Assembly (NCBI GenBank): GCA_030600605.1
Contig: JAUVLT010000012.1
Span: 1-36,850 of the forward strand
DNA length: 36,850 bases
Direction: 5' to 3'
Origin: Mycoplasmatota bacterium
GTDB taxonomy: Bacteria > Bacillota_I > Bacilli_A > Izemoplasmatales > Izemoplasmataceae
Part shown: positions 24,414-32,678 of the stretch, in pieces
Layout: each line of letters opens with the position of its first letter
Position numbering within the stretch: the first letter of the stretch is position 1
Program-made: the position numbers and the translations under genes
The notes under the pieces: model-generated
Database searches by the model: none
Told to the model about the DNA's origin: nothing
The model's input: the letters and a program-made list of their open reading frames with translations, nothing else

Positions 24414-24449
24414 AGAAAAGGAAAATCCCCATTTTCCTTTTCTTTTTTT
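24414..24449 (+). terminator. Intrinsic terminator of the mreB operon
   Basis: A perfect 13-bp stem (24414-24426 with 24431-24443), loop CCCC, and seven more T residues. It separates the operon from the coiled-coil gene. Confidence 0.9.
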
Positions 24450-24458
24450 CAAAAAGCA

Positions 24459-24487
24459 TATAATAACAAGTAAATTAGTGGTAAAAT
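24459..24487 (+). promoter_or_regulatory. Promoter region of the coiled-coil gene
   Basis: Two possible -10 boxes occur: TATAAT (24459-24464) and TAAAAT (24482-24487). Neither has a good -35, so the true start is uncertain. Confidence 0.35.
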
Positions 24488-24517
24488 GTATATAACAGGG
24501 TAAAGGAGGATATTAAA

Positions 24518-27166
24518 ATGGTCCAAAAAAATGAAATGCTTGAAAAAACGATAAATAAAAACTACGGAGTAGTCCAAAAAAAGGAAAATGAACTTGCTGA
24601 AAGTATCATCAAAATGACTAAGGATTTTTCAACAAATACTAATAATTATAATAAAACATTAAAACAAGAGTTGAAAATCCATATAGGGTTAGATAGTGAA
24701 ATTAAGAAGAAATATGTAACTAAATTAAAAGAAATAAACTCAAATGATGTTTCTCATTTGAAAGATATTGAGAGTCGAATTAAAGATTTCCAATTAGTTC
24801 ACCAAAAAGAACTGAAAGAAAGCTTGGACAAGCTTAACAAAGAGAATGCAAAATTAAATAATAATACAGAACTATTAAAAAAAGAACACGAGAAGCAAAT
24901 TTTTGATATCGATACAAAACATAATAATGATATTGAAAATAGTGAAAACGAGAAAAACCAAATTAATGTAAATGCAGATAAGGATATTAATAACCTACAG
25001 TCTAACTTAAAAGAAACTCAGGATAAATATGAGACTTTAGTTGTTAGTTTTAACGAAAAAAGAGATGCTAAATTAGAAAAACTCAAAGTAACTTCTGCTA
25101 AAAAAATCGAAAAACATACTGCTGATATTGAAAAAGAACAACTTAAAACTGATAAAAATATTATTGATTTAAAACCGCCATTTGAAGAAAAATTAGCTGA
25201 AATTGAGAAAAAACTTGCTGTTGAAAAAGAAAAATATCAAAAAAAAGAAGCGGCAATTAAATCAACACTTGAATCAAAAGTTGCTAGACATGAAAAATTT
25301 ATGAATAAGTCGATGAAGGATAATGATCAAAGAGCTGTCAAACAACATAAAAAAGAAATCAGTGTTCTAGAGAAAAACGCAGAAAGAGAATTAAGACTTT
25401 TTGCAAAAGAACATGGGGACAGATATAATATTTTAAATAATATGAAAAAGGAAATTATTACTAAGAATTTAAATAAGATTGCATCATTTGAAAATGATTT
25501 TGTTAATTTTAAAGAAAATAGATTATATCAAATTGAACAGTGCAAAGTTACTTTAACTAATGATTTAGAAGTAACTACCTTAAAAACAAAACAACAGTTA
25601 GAAGATGAATTAAACAAATACAATGAGTATTTTGCTGATAATGATCGTAAACAAGTTGAAGTAATTAAACAAAAAGAAATGGATATCGAAAAACAAGTAG
25701 ATATTCAAGCGAACTTAAAGATTGCATATGATAAAGTAAATCAAATCAATGAAGTGAAACACCAAGAATCTTTATCTCTTATAGACAAACAATTAAAAAA
25801 TGCTGAGATTACAAAGTCATCAGAAGAAGTATCATCAAAACTAGTATTAGATGTAGCCTTAACAAAAATAGAAAATGAAAGATTAGTAGCTGAAAAAGAA
25901 TTGATTCAGTCTATTAGAATTAATGAAGAAAATGAGCTTATTGAATATCATGATGTTGATTTCAATAAACAAGCAAGTATTAATAATGAATACTTAAGTC
26001 ATCAAAAAGAATATACAGGTTTATGTAAAGAGAGAGCGGATTCTATTTTTGAGTATGAGGAAATAGAATTGAATAACAGATATAATCTAAAAGAAGAATT
26101 TCTTAAAAAACAAAAAGCAATTTTAAGTGGTAATTACGATGCGATTGTGAATAAGATTAATCAAGTGTATGAATCTGAGAAAAGCTTTTTTGATTTAGAA
26201 ATTAATAAACTTGCTCAAAATGCCCTAGAAGAACTTGCTAAATTTGAAGAAATGTCAAAAAAAGAAATTAAAATAATAGTTGATAAAAGAAATGCTCTTG
26301 ATCCAAGAGCATACAAAAAAGAAATTAAATCATTAGATCGTGAAATTTCCGATAAAAAGGAAAACCTTGAATTAGAAATAAAAAAGAGAAATGCAGCAAT
26401 TAATAGTAAAACTGCTTTATTTAATACGGGAATAAAACAAGCAACAAGTAGACAACAAACCGCGTTAAATGAAGTTAAGGTTTTAGAGAATTATGGACAA
26501 AGCAGATTTGATGTTTCAATTCAACTAATCGAAAAAGCAAGAAATGAAGAATTAGCAAATATTAAAGAAAGATTATCTCAAATTGCCAATGATTCAAAAA
26601 ATTTCTTTGCTCAAGCTACAGATAGAAATAGACTAATGACACAGGAAAATACTGAATATCAGAAAAAACGTATTCAAAAAGAAGAAATAATAATTAAAGA
26701 TACTAAAACTACTTTTGAACAAGAAAAGCATTCATTTACTAATGCATTAGAACATGCTTTGGCTGGTTTAGATAATCTAAAGAATGAAAAAAATAGTGAT
26801 ACAAAGAGTAAACTACTAAATGAAGAAGAACTATTTGAAAACAAAATAAAAAATTATGACAGTCAAATAAAATCTTACGAGAAAGCTTCTTCAGAAATTG
26901 CTAGTACAAGAGTGAATGATTATAGATTAGAGTCAAATAAAATTAATTTGAAATATGAAAACCATTTAAAAAGAGTATCAAGTGAACATAATGTTAAGAT
27001 TGATAAATACAAAGTTAACACTGTTGAAATAGATAGAGAAACAAATGCTGAACAAAGAACATTCGAGACTGCTAAAAAGCAAATCAAGAAGAATCATGAT
27101 GATGCATTAGCAAAAGGGTTAGCTACTATCAATCAAAAGCTTCAACAAGATATTAGAAATATTTAA
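24518..27166 (+). CDS. Giant coiled-coil protein (882 residues)
   Basis: I do not recognise a named family. Almost the whole length is charged helix rich in Lys, Glu, Asn and Ile/Leu at heptad spacing, with no membrane segment, signal peptide or Walker motif. Pro is nearly absent: DLKPPFEEK (about residue 220) and ALDPRAYKK (about 590) are the visible breaks. Only a few Cys occur. Such a protein should form a long rod, possibly a filament or scaffold. It sits directly after the mreB operon but has its own promoter and terminator. It could be a cytoskeletal partner, comparable in position but not in sequence to fibril-type proteins of motile Mollicutes. Strong RBS AAAGGAGG. Confidence 0.75.
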   Translation: MVQKNEMLEKTINKNYGVVQKKENELAESIIKMTKDFSTNTNNYNKTLKQELKIHIGLDSEIKKKYVTKLKEINSNDVSHLKDIESRIKDFQLVHQKELKESLDKLNKENAKLNNNTELLKKEHEKQIFDIDTKHNNDIENSENEKNQINVNADKDINNLQSNLKETQDKYETLVVSFNEKRDAKLEKLKVTSAKKIEKHTADIEKEQLKTDKNIIDLKPPFEEKLAEIEKKLAVEKEKYQKKEAAIKSTLESKVARHEKFMNKSMKDNDQRAVKQHKKEISVLEKNAERELRLFAKEHGDRYNILNNMKKEIITKNLNKIASFENDFVNFKENRLYQIEQCKVTLTNDLEVTTLKTKQQLEDELNKYNEYFADNDRKQVEVIKQKEMDIEKQVDIQANLKIAYDKVNQINEVKHQESLSLIDKQLKNAEITKSSEEVSSKLVLDVALTKIENERLVAEKELIQSIRINEENELIEYHDVDFNKQASINNEYLSHQKEYTGLCKERADSIFEYEEIELNNRYNLKEEFLKKQKAILSGNYDAIVNKINQVYESEKSFFDLEINKLAQNALEELAKFEEMSKKEIKIIVDKRNALDPRAYKKEIKSLDREISDKKENLELEIKKRNAAINSKTALFNTGIKQATSRQQTALNEVKVLENYGQSRFDVSIQLIEKARNEELANIKERLSQIANDSKNFFAQATDRNRLMTQENTEYQKKRIQKEEIIIKDTKTTFEQEKHSFTNALEHALAGLDNLKNEKNSDTKSKLLNEEELFENKIKNYDSQIKSYEKASSEIASTRVNDYRLESNKINLKYENHLKRVSSEHNVKIDKYKVNTVEIDRETNAEQRTFETAKKQIKKNHDDALAKGLATINQKLQQDIRNI

Positions 27167-27170
27167 AAGT

Positions 27171-27195
27171 AAGCCGGGATTCCGGCTTTCTTTTT
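27171..27195 (+). terminator. Intrinsic terminator after the coiled-coil gene
   Basis: AAGCCGG and CCGGCTT (27171-27177 with 27182-27188), 4-base loop, then a TTTCTTTTT tract beginning at the last stem bases. Confidence 0.85.
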
Positions 27196-27216
27196 CATAA
27201 AAAATATATAGATATT

Positions 27217-27225
27217 TGATATAGT
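27217..27225 (+). promoter_or_regulatory. Extended -10 promoter of cls
   Basis: TGATATAGT, an extended -10 with TATAGT. It lies 18 bases before the cls N-terminal start; no good -35 is seen. Confidence 0.4.
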
Positions 27226-27243
27226 GAAGTGTAGGTGATTTAG

Positions 27244-27513
27244 ATGAAGGTGAATATTAAAAGATTGATTTGGGTTTTAATTTTAATTGGATTAGCAATA
27301 TTATTTAGATATTTCTTTGAATTTATATTTGATATTTATTCTACTAAATATTCATTAACTCAGTTTTTGAATATTGTTTTGCATTTTATTCTTACTGGTA
27401 TAGCGGTTTTAATATTTTTAGGTATTTTAATTAGAAGTGATTATTCACCAGCGAAATTACCTTGGCTATTAGTATTATTGTTTGAACCATTCATTGGGCT
27501 TACTTTGTTTTGA
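27244..27513 (+). CDS. cls: Cardiolipin synthase N-terminal membrane part (split gene)
   Basis: 89 residues with three hydrophobic stretches, ending LPWLLVLLFEPFIGLTLF before a TGA. In ordinary cardiolipin synthase this is the N-terminal membrane anchor and runs straight into the FGRNF segment found at the start of the next open frame. The break is at a run of four T; adding one T would read LTLFLTFGRNF without interruption. So this is one half of a frameshifted cls, or a sequencing error, rather than a true separate gene. AGGTGA is the RBS. Confidence 0.75.
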   Translation: MKVNIKRLIWVLILIGLAILFRYFFEFIFDIYSTKYSLTQFLNIVLHFILTGIAVLIFLGILIRSDYSPAKLPWLLVLLFEPFIGLTLF

Positions 27514-28787
27514 CTTTTGGAAGAAACTTTAAAAAGAGTTTTAGATATATAGCACATCCATTGATTAAGGATGGGTTATATTTAACACATGAACCTAAAA
27601 CTGATTTTAAGGAAACGCAATATATGGCAATTGATTCTGAAATTACCGATATTTATAAAACGGCATATAATATGACTTTTCATCATGCTTATTTAAATGA
27701 TTCAAAAGTTAGTGTTTTAAAAAATGGTGAAAGTCTTTTTCCAGAGTTACTTGATAAATTAAGAAATGCTGAAAAATATATATTTATGGAATACTATATT
27801 ATCAGAACAGATAAAATTGGGAAAAAGGTTCTTAACATCTTAAAAGATAAAGCAAAATCAGGTGTTGAAGTAAAATTGTTATATGATGCTATTGGTAGTG
27901 TTATGTTGAATCGCAAATTTATGAAGAAATTAAAGAAAAGTGGCGTAGAAGTTGTTGTAAATGATAGAGTTTATTTTGGGGTTTTTAATACTAGAATTAA
28001 TTATCGTAACCATCGAAAAATTACAGTTATTGACAGTAAGTATGGTTTTATTGGAGGAATGAATTTAGCTGATGAATATAATGGTTCTTCTAAAAAGTTT
28101 GGTAAGTTCAGAGATACTCATCTTTTATTAGAAGGAAAAGCAGTAAATTCGTTAACCGCATTATTTTTAAGAGATTGGTATTATTCTTCACATAAATTTA
28201 TTGATGATGATAAATATTATCAAGCTCAAATCGTAAATTCAAAAGGTCTTGTTCAAGTTATTCCATCAGGACCAGATTTTGATTATCCAACTATTAGAAA
28301 TACTTATGTTAAAATGATTAACAATGCAAAAAAATCAATTAAGATTATGACGCCATATTTGGCACTTGATCAAGAAATTCTTACATCTTTAATTATCGCT
28401 GCAAAAGGCGGAGTTGAGGTTTCTTTAATACTTCCAGGAAAGCCTGATAAAAAAACGATATATATTGTCACAAAATCATTTTTTGAACAACTTTTGAAAG
28501 CCGGTATTAATATATATTTATTTAAGAAGACATTTACACATGCAAAAGTCTTCATTGTAGATGATATAATAGCATCTTGTGGAACATATAATCTCGATAA
28601 TAGAAGTGCTAGAATTAATTTTGAGGCAACAGTTCTACTTCATAATGAATCTGTATCTCGTTTGATTGAGGATTTTTCAGAAGACTTATTACTTTGTAAA
28701 GAAGTAACATTAAAAAAATGGAAAAAAAGAGGACTTATTAATCGCTTACTAGAAGGATTATTTAATTTATTTTCACCACTAGTGTGA
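27510..28787 (+). CDS. cls: Cardiolipin synthase catalytic part (split gene)
   Basis: Phospholipase-D-superfamily enzyme that joins two phosphatidylglycerols into cardiolipin. Both HKD motifs are present: HRKITVIDSKYGFIGGMN, and HAKVFIVDD followed by GTYNLDNRS. Total length with the upstream part is about 510 residues, close to family size. The frame begins with TTG that overlaps the preceding TGA (TTGA), so if the split is real the catalytic part would need reinitiation, a ribosomal shift, or an internal start such as ATG 27624. It ends in TGA, followed by a terminator. Without the anchor it could still associate with the membrane through its own amphipathic ends. Confidence 0.85.
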   Translation: MTFGRNFKKSFRYIAHPLIKDGLYLTHEPKTDFKETQYMAIDSEITDIYKTAYNMTFHHAYLNDSKVSVLKNGESLFPELLDKLRNAEKYIFMEYYIIRTDKIGKKVLNILKDKAKSGVEVKLLYDAIGSVMLNRKFMKKLKKSGVEVVVNDRVYFGVFNTRINYRNHRKITVIDSKYGFIGGMNLADEYNGSSKKFGKFRDTHLLLEGKAVNSLTALFLRDWYYSSHKFIDDDKYYQAQIVNSKGLVQVIPSGPDFDYPTIRNTYVKMINNAKKSIKIMTPYLALDQEILTSLIIAAKGGVEVSLILPGKPDKKTIYIVTKSFFEQLLKAGINIYLFKKTFTHAKVFIVDDIIASCGTYNLDNRSARINFEATVLLHNESVSRLIEDFSEDLLLCKEVTLKKWKKRGLINRLLEGLFNLFSPLV

Positions 28788-28798
28788 AACATATTTAT

Positions 28799-28828
28799 AG
28801 ACCACAGCATTGCGTGTGGTCTTTTTTT
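28799..28828 (+). terminator. Intrinsic terminator after cls
   Basis: AGACCACA (28799-28806) with TGTGGTCT (28815-28822), and a run of seven T. Confidence 0.9.
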
Positions 28829-28840
28829 ATTGAAATTAGT

Positions 28841-28869
28841 TTGAAATTAATACTATTTCTATGTAAAAT
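28841..28869 (+). promoter_or_regulatory. Promoter of the ABC-2 exporter genes
   Basis: TTGAAA (28841-28846), 17-base spacer and TAAAAT (28864-28869). A second candidate -35, TTGACA, occurs at 28869-28874 with a weak GTTAAT -10. Confidence 0.55.
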
Positions 28870-28911
28870 TGACATATGAGACAAAAGTATAGTTAATGCG
28901 AGGTGATTAAT

Positions 28912-29820
28912 TTGATAGCTATTAAAGTTGATAATTTAGTAAAAAATTATGGTGAGATTGAGGCTGTGAAAAAGATTAGTTTTACAGTTGAAAAAAATTC
29001 TTTTTTTGCTTTTTTAGGACCTAATGGTGCAGGGAAAAGTACTACAATAAATATTATTTCTACATTGTTAAATCATGATGATGGTGATATTTCTGTATTA
29101 GATAATATCGTGGGAAAAAATGATTCTGAAATTAGAAGTAAAATTGGGGTTGTATTTCAGAATTCAATGTTAGATGATTTATTAACGGTAAAAGAGAATC
29201 TCATTGTAAGAGCTTCTTTTTATAGTATTGATAAATTAAGACTATTAAAAAGAATTGAGGAAATAAATGAATATTTAGAAATAAACTCTTTTCTTAATCA
29301 AAGATATGGTGAATTAAGTGGTGGACAAAGAAGGAAAGCCGATATTGCTAGAGCTTTAATAAATTGGCCGGAGATATTGATTTTAGATGAACCTACTACT
29401 GGATTGGATCCAAAAAGTAGAAAAGATATCTGGGAGTTAATTGATAAGTTAAGAAAAGAAAAAGAAGTTACAATATTTTTAACAACACATTATATGGAAG
29501 AAGTATTAGATGCAAATAAAGTTGTTATTATAGATGAAGGTGTAATAGTAGCTCAAGGATCAAGTGAAGAACTACGCTTGAAATACTCAAAAGATAGAGT
29601 TAAGATAATTCCTAATAATAATTTAGAAAAGATTTTAAAAGAAGACAAAATTGATTATTATATTATGAATGATACGATAAACATTACTGTTGATGGTTGT
29701 TTTAAAGGTATTGATATTGTAGAAAAATATAGAGAACATATTAGAGAGTTTGAGATATTACGAGGAGACATGGATGATGTATTTTTAAATATTACTGGTA
29801 GAAAGTTGGTGAGTGAATAA
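28912..29820 (+). CDS. ABC transporter ATPase of an ABC-2 exporter
   Basis: 302 residues. Walker A GPNGAGKST (36-44), Q-loop FQNSMLDDLLTVKENL, signature LSGGQRRK, Walker B ILILDEPTTGLD and switch His in TTHYMEE. The FQNxxLDxxLT pattern and C-terminal section are typical of DrrA/CcmA-type ATPases that drive ABC-2 permeases in export of drugs, lipids or polysaccharide. The TTG at 28912, eight bases after GAGG, is preferred; a GTG nine bases upstream lies within the SD. It overlaps the permease gene by one base (TAATG). Confidence 0.88.
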   Translation: MIAIKVDNLVKNYGEIEAVKKISFTVEKNSFFAFLGPNGAGKSTTINIISTLLNHDDGDISVLDNIVGKNDSEIRSKIGVVFQNSMLDDLLTVKENLIVRASFYSIDKLRLLKRIEEINEYLEINSFLNQRYGELSGGQRRKADIARALINWPEILILDEPTTGLDPKSRKDIWELIDKLRKEKEVTIFLTTHYMEEVLDANKVVIIDEGVIVAQGSSEELRLKYSKDRVKIIPNNNLEKILKEDKIDYYIMNDTINITVDGCFKGIDIVEKYREHIREFEILRGDMDDVFLNITGRKLVSE

Positions 29821-30695
29821 TGACTATTCTTTTTCAACTTGTTAGGAGAAATATGCGAATCTATTTAAGAGATAGAGCTACAGTATTTTTTAGTTTTTTA
29901 TCAGTAATCATTATTTTGTTATTGTATATTTTATTTTTAGGTGAAATGCAAACAGATAGTTTAATTCAACATTTTGGTGATATTGAGGGAATTGATTGGT
30001 TAGTTAGTGCATGGATTATGGCAGGGATTTTAACGGTATCAACTGTTACAGTTCCTCTAACTGTACTAGGTACTTTAATTCAAGATAGAAGTAATGGTAC
30101 AATTAATGATTTCTATGTATCTCCAATTAATCGAAAAATTCTTGCTTTGAGTTATTTGATAAGTTCATGGATTATCGGATTTGTAATGGTCTTTTTTAAT
30201 TTTGTAATTGGCCAAATTTATGTTTATTTCAATGGAGGAGAGTTTTTACATTTTATTCCAATTATGCAACTTTTGGGAGTGGTTATGTTGTCAATAGTTT
30301 CTTTTAGTAGTTTCTTTTTCTATATTTCCTTATTCATAAAAACAACAAATGCATTTTCAATATTAGGTACAATCGTTGGTACTTTTATTGGATTTTTAGG
30401 AGGAATCTATATTCCTATTGGTATTTTATCTGATAATGTTCAATTTGTAATGAATATATTACCAACAGCACATAGTGTTACACTTTTAAGAAACATATAC
30501 ATGAAAGGCGCTATTGATGTTGTATTTTCTGGAACACCAGACGAAGTTTTTGATACTTACTCAATGATTTATGGTCTCGAGGTGAATATCGGTGATTTCG
30601 GGTTAAATAATATTCATTTATTATTTGGAATGATAATATTTGCTGTTATATTTTATATCTTAAGTGTTATTAAATTATCTAATTCAAAACTATAG
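29820..30695 (+). CDS. ABC-2 type exporter permease
   Basis: 291 residues with six hydrophobic helices in the ABC-2 layout: an N-terminal amphipathic start (NMRIYLRDRATVFFSF), then helices around 23-42, 60-83, 107-130, 140-165, 175-195 and 265-285. A large extracytoplasmic stretch precedes the last helix. LIQDRSNGTINDFYVSPINR is the conserved cytoplasmic loop. Substrate unknown. It forms an exporter with the ATPase encoded immediately upstream; translation is coupled through TAATG. Confidence 0.88.
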   Translation: MTILFQLVRRNMRIYLRDRATVFFSFLSVIIILLLYILFLGEMQTDSLIQHFGDIEGIDWLVSAWIMAGILTVSTVTVPLTVLGTLIQDRSNGTINDFYVSPINRKILALSYLISSWIIGFVMVFFNFVIGQIYVYFNGGEFLHFIPIMQLLGVVMLSIVSFSSFFFYISLFIKTTNAFSILGTIVGTFIGFLGGIYIPIGILSDNVQFVMNILPTAHSVTLLRNIYMKGAIDVVFSGTPDEVFDTYSMIYGLEVNIGDFGLNNIHLLFGMIIFAVIFYILSVIKLSNSKL

Positions 30696-30776
30696 AAATA
30701 CATATACCAAAAACAAAATAACAGTTATGAAATGTATTTTTGAATAGAAATTCATAAGATATACATAAGTAATCAA

Positions 30777-30782
30777 TATAAT
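30777..30782 (+). promoter_or_regulatory. -10 box of the 30807 gene
   Basis: A perfect TATAAT 24 bases before the start codon, without a recognisable -35 at the right spacing. Confidence 0.4.
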
Positions 30783-30806
30783 AGGATTATAGAGGAGGTA
30801 TAATTA

Positions 30807-31088
30807 ATGAGTCTTTTTAAAAGAAAAAACAAAGTAGTCGAAATAAATGATAAAACTGAACTAGAAAAAGCTTTTGAAGAAAAAGGACAAAAAGTTGGTG
30901 TGGAGACAGGAAAATTTGTTCAAAAAAGTGTCAACAAAATTAATAAACTTAGAGAAAAATATGACTCTGATGAAAAGATTGATAAAGTAAAAGTCTTTGC
31001 TGATGAAACAGGACAAAAAGTTGAAAACCTAGTTGAAAAGGCTTCTAAAAGAGGAAAAGAAGCAATAAGTAACGTTAAAAAGAAGTAA
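30807..31088 (+). CDS. Small charged helical protein, unknown function
   Basis: 93 residues, mostly amphipathic helix with many Lys and Glu, no Cys, Trp or membrane segment. It begins SLFKRKNK and has a weak internal repeat (EEKGQKVGVETGKFVQK, then ADETGQKVENLVEKASKR). This looks like YtxH- or apolipoprotein-like stress or membrane-surface proteins, but no family can be claimed. It has a strong RBS (GAGGAGG) and its own terminator. Confidence 0.6.
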   Translation: MSLFKRKNKVVEINDKTELEKAFEEKGQKVGVETGKFVQKSVNKINKLREKYDSDEKIDKVKVFADETGQKVENLVEKASKRGKEAISNVKKK

Positions 31089-31104
31089 TAACAATAAGAT
31101 CTAT

Positions 31105-31137
31105 AAAAAAATGAATTCTTAAGGAGTTCATTTTTTT
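31105..31137 (+). terminator. Intrinsic terminator after the 30807 gene
   Basis: An A-rich 5' arm with ATGAATTC pairs with GAGTTCAT (one G.U), closed by a short loop and followed by seven T. Confidence 0.85.
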
Positions 31138-31150
31138 ATTAACATTATCC

Positions 31151-31179
31151 TTGACAGAATAACGTAATTACTATATAGT
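31151..31179 (+). promoter_or_regulatory. Strong promoter of the RND-tetR operon
   Basis: A consensus -35 TTGACA (31151-31156), 17-base spacer and TATAGT (31174-31179). It is the only perfect -35 with a correctly spaced -10 that I found in the window. Confidence 0.8.
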
Positions 31180-31182
31180 TAT
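31167..31182. promoter_or_regulatory. Palindromic operator, candidate TetR site
   Basis: ATTACTATATAGTTAT is a 16-base palindrome with one mismatched pair, centred on ACTATATAGT and covering the -10. A direct repeat GTTATG...GTTATG (31178-31192) adjoins it. Binding of the TetR encoded at 34080 here would repress its own operon. Confidence 0.5.
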
Positions 31183-31217
31183 GTAAGTTATGACTAACAC
31201 ACATGAGGAGAGAAAAA

Positions 31218-32678
31218 ATGTTAAAAAAAATTACAGAATTACTAATGAGAAGTCCGATGAAAATAATAATTATTGGTGGAGCAATATTTGTTGCATTACT
31301 TGCTGGGGTTACTCAAGTTGAGTTAAAAACAGGAAATGAAACATTAATTCAAACAGACACAGATGAATACATTGATAATTTTGAATATCAAGCAGAATTT
31401 GGTAGTGATCCAATTATTGTTATGTATAAAGGTGACTCTTTGGAAGATTTATTCACTGTCGAAAACATGGAGTATATGAATCAGTTAGAATCTGAGTTAT
31501 CTCATTATGATGAAATATTTACTGTGAACAGTCCAGTTTCATTAGTGAATCAATTTGCATCGATGCAAGCAACACAATATGAAACAGCTTTGTTGGAACT
31601 ATCAACTGGGCTAAGTGAAGTATCTACTAATTTGGAACAAATGAGTGTATTACTATCATCAAATGGTGATGCAGGAGATATAGAATCAACATTATTGCAA
31701 TTAAATACAGCAATTGATTCAATGATTATTGGCCAAGAGAATTTGGGAATTGGTGTTACAGGTTTATTAACATCTTACGCTACATTTAGTACACAGCTAT
31801 TAGCAGTATCTGACAGTATTAATTTAATCATTACTGATTTAAGTGCTGATCCATTGTTAAGTGAAGAAGTTGCAGATCTTACTACAGCTAACTCACAAAT
31901 AATTGCGATGGCAAATCAGATGAGTGCAATTACAACAAGTGATGCTGCAGCTTTGCCTACTATTACAAGTAATACAGTTACTGGACTTGGAAATATTATT
32001 TTAGGTCTTACAGGAATGATTGAAGATCAAACATTAATGGCAGCTCAGATTACGATGTTATCAGATAATTTATCAACTATATCTAGTAATTTGAATCTAA
32101 TGAGCGTAAATCTGGGAATGATTCATAATAATTTTAATGTTCTTACACCTTCAATACCAACAGAACAATCAACACTTGATTTAATGATTTATGATGAAAC
32201 CGGAGAAATAAGAAGTATGTTCTCAGAATTTGTTATTGATGAACAAAATATGATGTTTATTATTGTATTAGAAGGAGAAATATCAGATGATGTTAAAAAT
32301 GATATTATTGATACTATTATAGTTACTTTAGAAGAACAAGGTATAACTGATTCTACTTTAGTTTCAGGGAAACCTGTTTTAGATATGTCTATCAAAAATG
32401 CAATGATGGAAAGTATGCAATTAATGATGGGGCTTTCAGCCCTCATTATGATTGGAGTATTACTTATTGTATTTAGAATTAGATGGAGTTTATTACCACT
32501 TGGAATTATTTTAATTGCAGTAGTAGCAACAATTGGAATCATGGGATGGTTAAATATTGGATTAACCCTTGTTTCTATGGCCGTATTCCCTGTTCTGATA
32601 GGACTTGGGATTGATTATGCTATCCAGTTCCAAAGTCGTTATACAGAAGAATTAGCAGGAGGACAATACAATGGATAA
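31218..32678 (+). CDS. RND/MMPL-family exporter, N-terminal half
   Basis: 486 residues: helix 1 (about 13-33), a large extracytoplasmic part (about 35-395) and helices 2-4. The last helix ends in the RND hallmark GIDYAIQFQSRY. The extracytoplasmic part contains long Ser/Thr/Leu-rich heptads (e.g. LSTGLSEVSTNLEQMSVLL), predicted to form a helical hairpin. An RND exporter normally has 12 helices in one chain of 850-1050 residues; here the chain stops in the cytoplasmic loop between helices 4 and 5, and the next gene supplies the rest. The ATG at 31218 follows GAGGAG by seven bases. RND proteins of this type move lipids or hydrophobic drugs. Confidence 0.85.
   Translation: MLKKITELLMRSPMKIIIIGGAIFVALLAGVTQVELKTGNETLIQTDTDEYIDNFEYQAEFGSDPIIVMYKGDSLEDLFTVENMEYMNQLESELSHYDEIFTVNSPVSLVNQFASMQATQYETALLELSTGLSEVSTNLEQMSVLLSSNGDAGDIESTLLQLNTAIDSMIIGQENLGIGVTGLLTSYATFSTQLLAVSDSINLIITDLSADPLLSEEVADLTTANSQIIAMANQMSAITTSDAAALPTITSNTVTGLGNIILGLTGMIEDQTLMAAQITMLSDNLSTISSNLNLMSVNLGMIHNNFNVLTPSIPTEQSTLDLMIYDETGEIRSMFSEFVIDEQNMMFIIVLEGEISDDVKNDIIDTIIVTLEEQGITDSTLVSGKPVLDMSIKNAMMESMQLMMGLSALIMIGVLLIVFRIRWSLLPLGIILIAVVATIGIMGWLNIGLTLVSMAVFPVLIGLGIDYAIQFQSRYTEELAGGQYNG

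Noticed and set aside
27504-27513. Programmed -1 frameshift site in cls
   Set aside because: The sequence T TTG TTT does not fit the X XXY YYZ slippery rule, and no clear stimulatory hairpin follows at the right distance.
27511-28787. TGA coding for Trp (Mollicutes code)
   Set aside because: Reading TGA as Trp does not join the two parts of cls, which are in different frames. The final TGA lies just before a terminator, and TGG supplies the Trp codons in the genes inspected.
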